Assembly (NCBI GenBank): GCA_964581885.1
Contig: CAZOPS010000010.1
Coordinates: 1 to 21,641, forward strand
Length of the DNA: 21,641 nucleotides
Direction of reading: 5' to 3'
Origin: JAYEID01 sp964581885
GTDB taxonomy: Bacteria; Patescibacteriota; WWE3; JAUXAW01; JAYEID01
The notes beneath the pieces are model-generated. The model was not told the DNA's origin, made no database searches, and saw only the letters and a list, made by a program, of their open reading frames with translations. This document shows positions 21,133-21,641 of this stretch, piece after piece. Made by a program: the position numbers and the translations under genes. The number at the start of each line of letters is the position of its first letter. The stretch's first letter is position 1.

Positions 21133-21336
21133 TTAAGAACAAGGATTATTAATCCCGGGGATTAATAAAAGCATAATATCTTCTGCGCTTAGATATTCAA
21201 CTTGCCTATTATAAATAAATTTAAGAACAAAAGCCGCACCGTGATCAAAAGTATGAAGCAGGGGAGTAGGGAAGTGCCGACACTTACGCAGTACTTGGTC
21301 GAAGTGAAAAAATATAGGTACCAGCACTCTATACAT
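21133..21336 (-). CDS. Possible small protein downstream of the DUF6624-like gene
   Basis: A 67-residue open frame, not recognised. It starts 5 bases after the stop codon of the DUF6624-like gene, in a different frame, so coupled translation is possible. There is no ribosome binding site. It contains a hydrophobic N-terminal stretch, a His/Phe-rich middle and an acidic YLSAEDIMLLLIPG segment. Its last codons run through the palindrome at 21146-21168, which could instead mean the frame is fortuitous. Confidence 0.35.
   Translation of the reverse strand: MYRVLVPIFFHFDQVLRKCRHFPTPLLHTFDHGAAFVLKFIYNRQVEYLSAEDIMLLLIPGINNPCS
21146..21168. repeat. 23-base palindrome with CCC-G-GGG centre
   Basis: The 11-base arm TTATTAATCCC, a central G, then the exact complement GGGATTAATAA. 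Its centre is 41 bases from that of the palindrome at 21105-21127, close to four helical turns. Confidence 0.75.
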
Positions 21337-21341
21337 AAAAT

Positions 21342-21641
21342 TTAACTAGCCAAAATTTTCTGTGTACCGTATCTTTGGGGTTCACCTTGCCGAATCAGTA
21401 GCCGGTCAGTTGCTGCCTTAAACAAATTCTCCGCCGGTTCATAACCACCATCCCAAGCCTCCTTAGCCAATCTTTTAGCTATCTTTGAGTTTTCAATTTC
21501 TACACCGTGGTGGAAAATCAACGCCGCATAATACTTTTCTTGCGGTTTGTTTATAAACCCCTTTTCAAAAAGGTAAGAAACAACCTGCAAACGCTTAGCA
21601 TCACGTTTTACCATATTCTTACCAAGCTCTTTATCATTACC
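21342..21641 (-). CDS. DUF6624-like protein, 5' end outside the window
   Basis: The reading frame is open to the window edge, giving at least 99 residues. An internal ATG at 21614 is not needed as the start. The pattern of an N-terminal basic helix, KYYAALIFHHG, a helix containing AKRLAKEAW, then ATDRLLIRQGEPQRYGTQ resembles the DUF6624 family, whose members share AxLxxQHxD-like and GxPQxYGTQ segments. Function is unknown. It is mostly helical with no membrane span in the visible part. It converges on the radical SAM/peptide operon from the other side. Confidence 0.65.
   Translation of the reverse strand, partial: GNDKELGKNMVKRDAKRLQVVSYLFEKGFINKPQEKYYAALIFHHGVEIENSKIAKRLAKEAWDGGYEPAENLFKAATDRLLIRQGEPQRYGTQKILAS

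Noticed and set aside
1..21641. UGA recoding as in Gracilibacteria/Absconditabacteria
   Set aside because: Core genes have no in-frame TGA codons where Gly would be expected, and TGA ends the precursor peptide.

Overview
The window looks like a chromosomal stretch of a small-genome bacterium, most likely from the Candidate Phyla Radiation (Patescibacteria). That placement is inference. It rests on the mix of a repair and housekeeping core (GMP synthetase, RadC, MutS, MutL, acylphosphatase, short alpha-glucan phosphorylase) with many small unrecognised proteins, bactofilin-like membrane proteins, short intergenic gaps and no rRNA or tRNA. The standard genetic code fits: TGA is used as a stop.

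Layout. (1) 1-4142, plus strand: the ATPase subunit of GMP synthetase between two near-identical hairpin terminators, two closely related RRM RNA-binding proteins around a membrane protein, radC, and a secreted coiled-coil protein. (2) 4179-13156, minus strand, read right to left: alpha-glucan phosphorylase, a PEBP-family protein, an anchored PsbP-like protein with a bactofilin-like membrane protein, then mutS and mutL separated by a 385-base block of inverted repeats. (3) 13230-19546, mixed strands: a TauE/SafE permease, an unknown protein, a membrane protein plus YfbR-like HD phosphohydrolase pair, an internally duplicated unknown protein, a cytoplasmic beta-propeller, a basic coiled-coil protein, acylphosphatase and a small HEIVH protein. 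(4) 19602-20985: a self-contained transcription unit with a consensus promoter, a radical SAM/SPASM enzyme, a coupled 59-residue peptide whose C-terminal half alternates Cys with other residues, and a strong terminator. (5) 21046-21641: three perfect palindromes, then a DUF6624-like gene cut by the window edge.

The main discovery candidate is region 4, which reads as a minimal RiPP (ribosomally made, post-translationally modified peptide) system. Its precursor has ten Cys, six of them in a strict Cys-X array. I do not recognise this precursor as a described class.

Two styles of translation start are visible. One set of genes has a strong AAGGAGG ribosome binding site about 8 bases before the start. 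Another set (mutS, the PsbP-like gene, the permease, the propeller, acylphosphatase, the HEIVH protein) has a -10 box only 7-10 bases before the ATG and no ribosome binding site, as expected for leaderless mRNAs. Starts below were chosen with this in mind.
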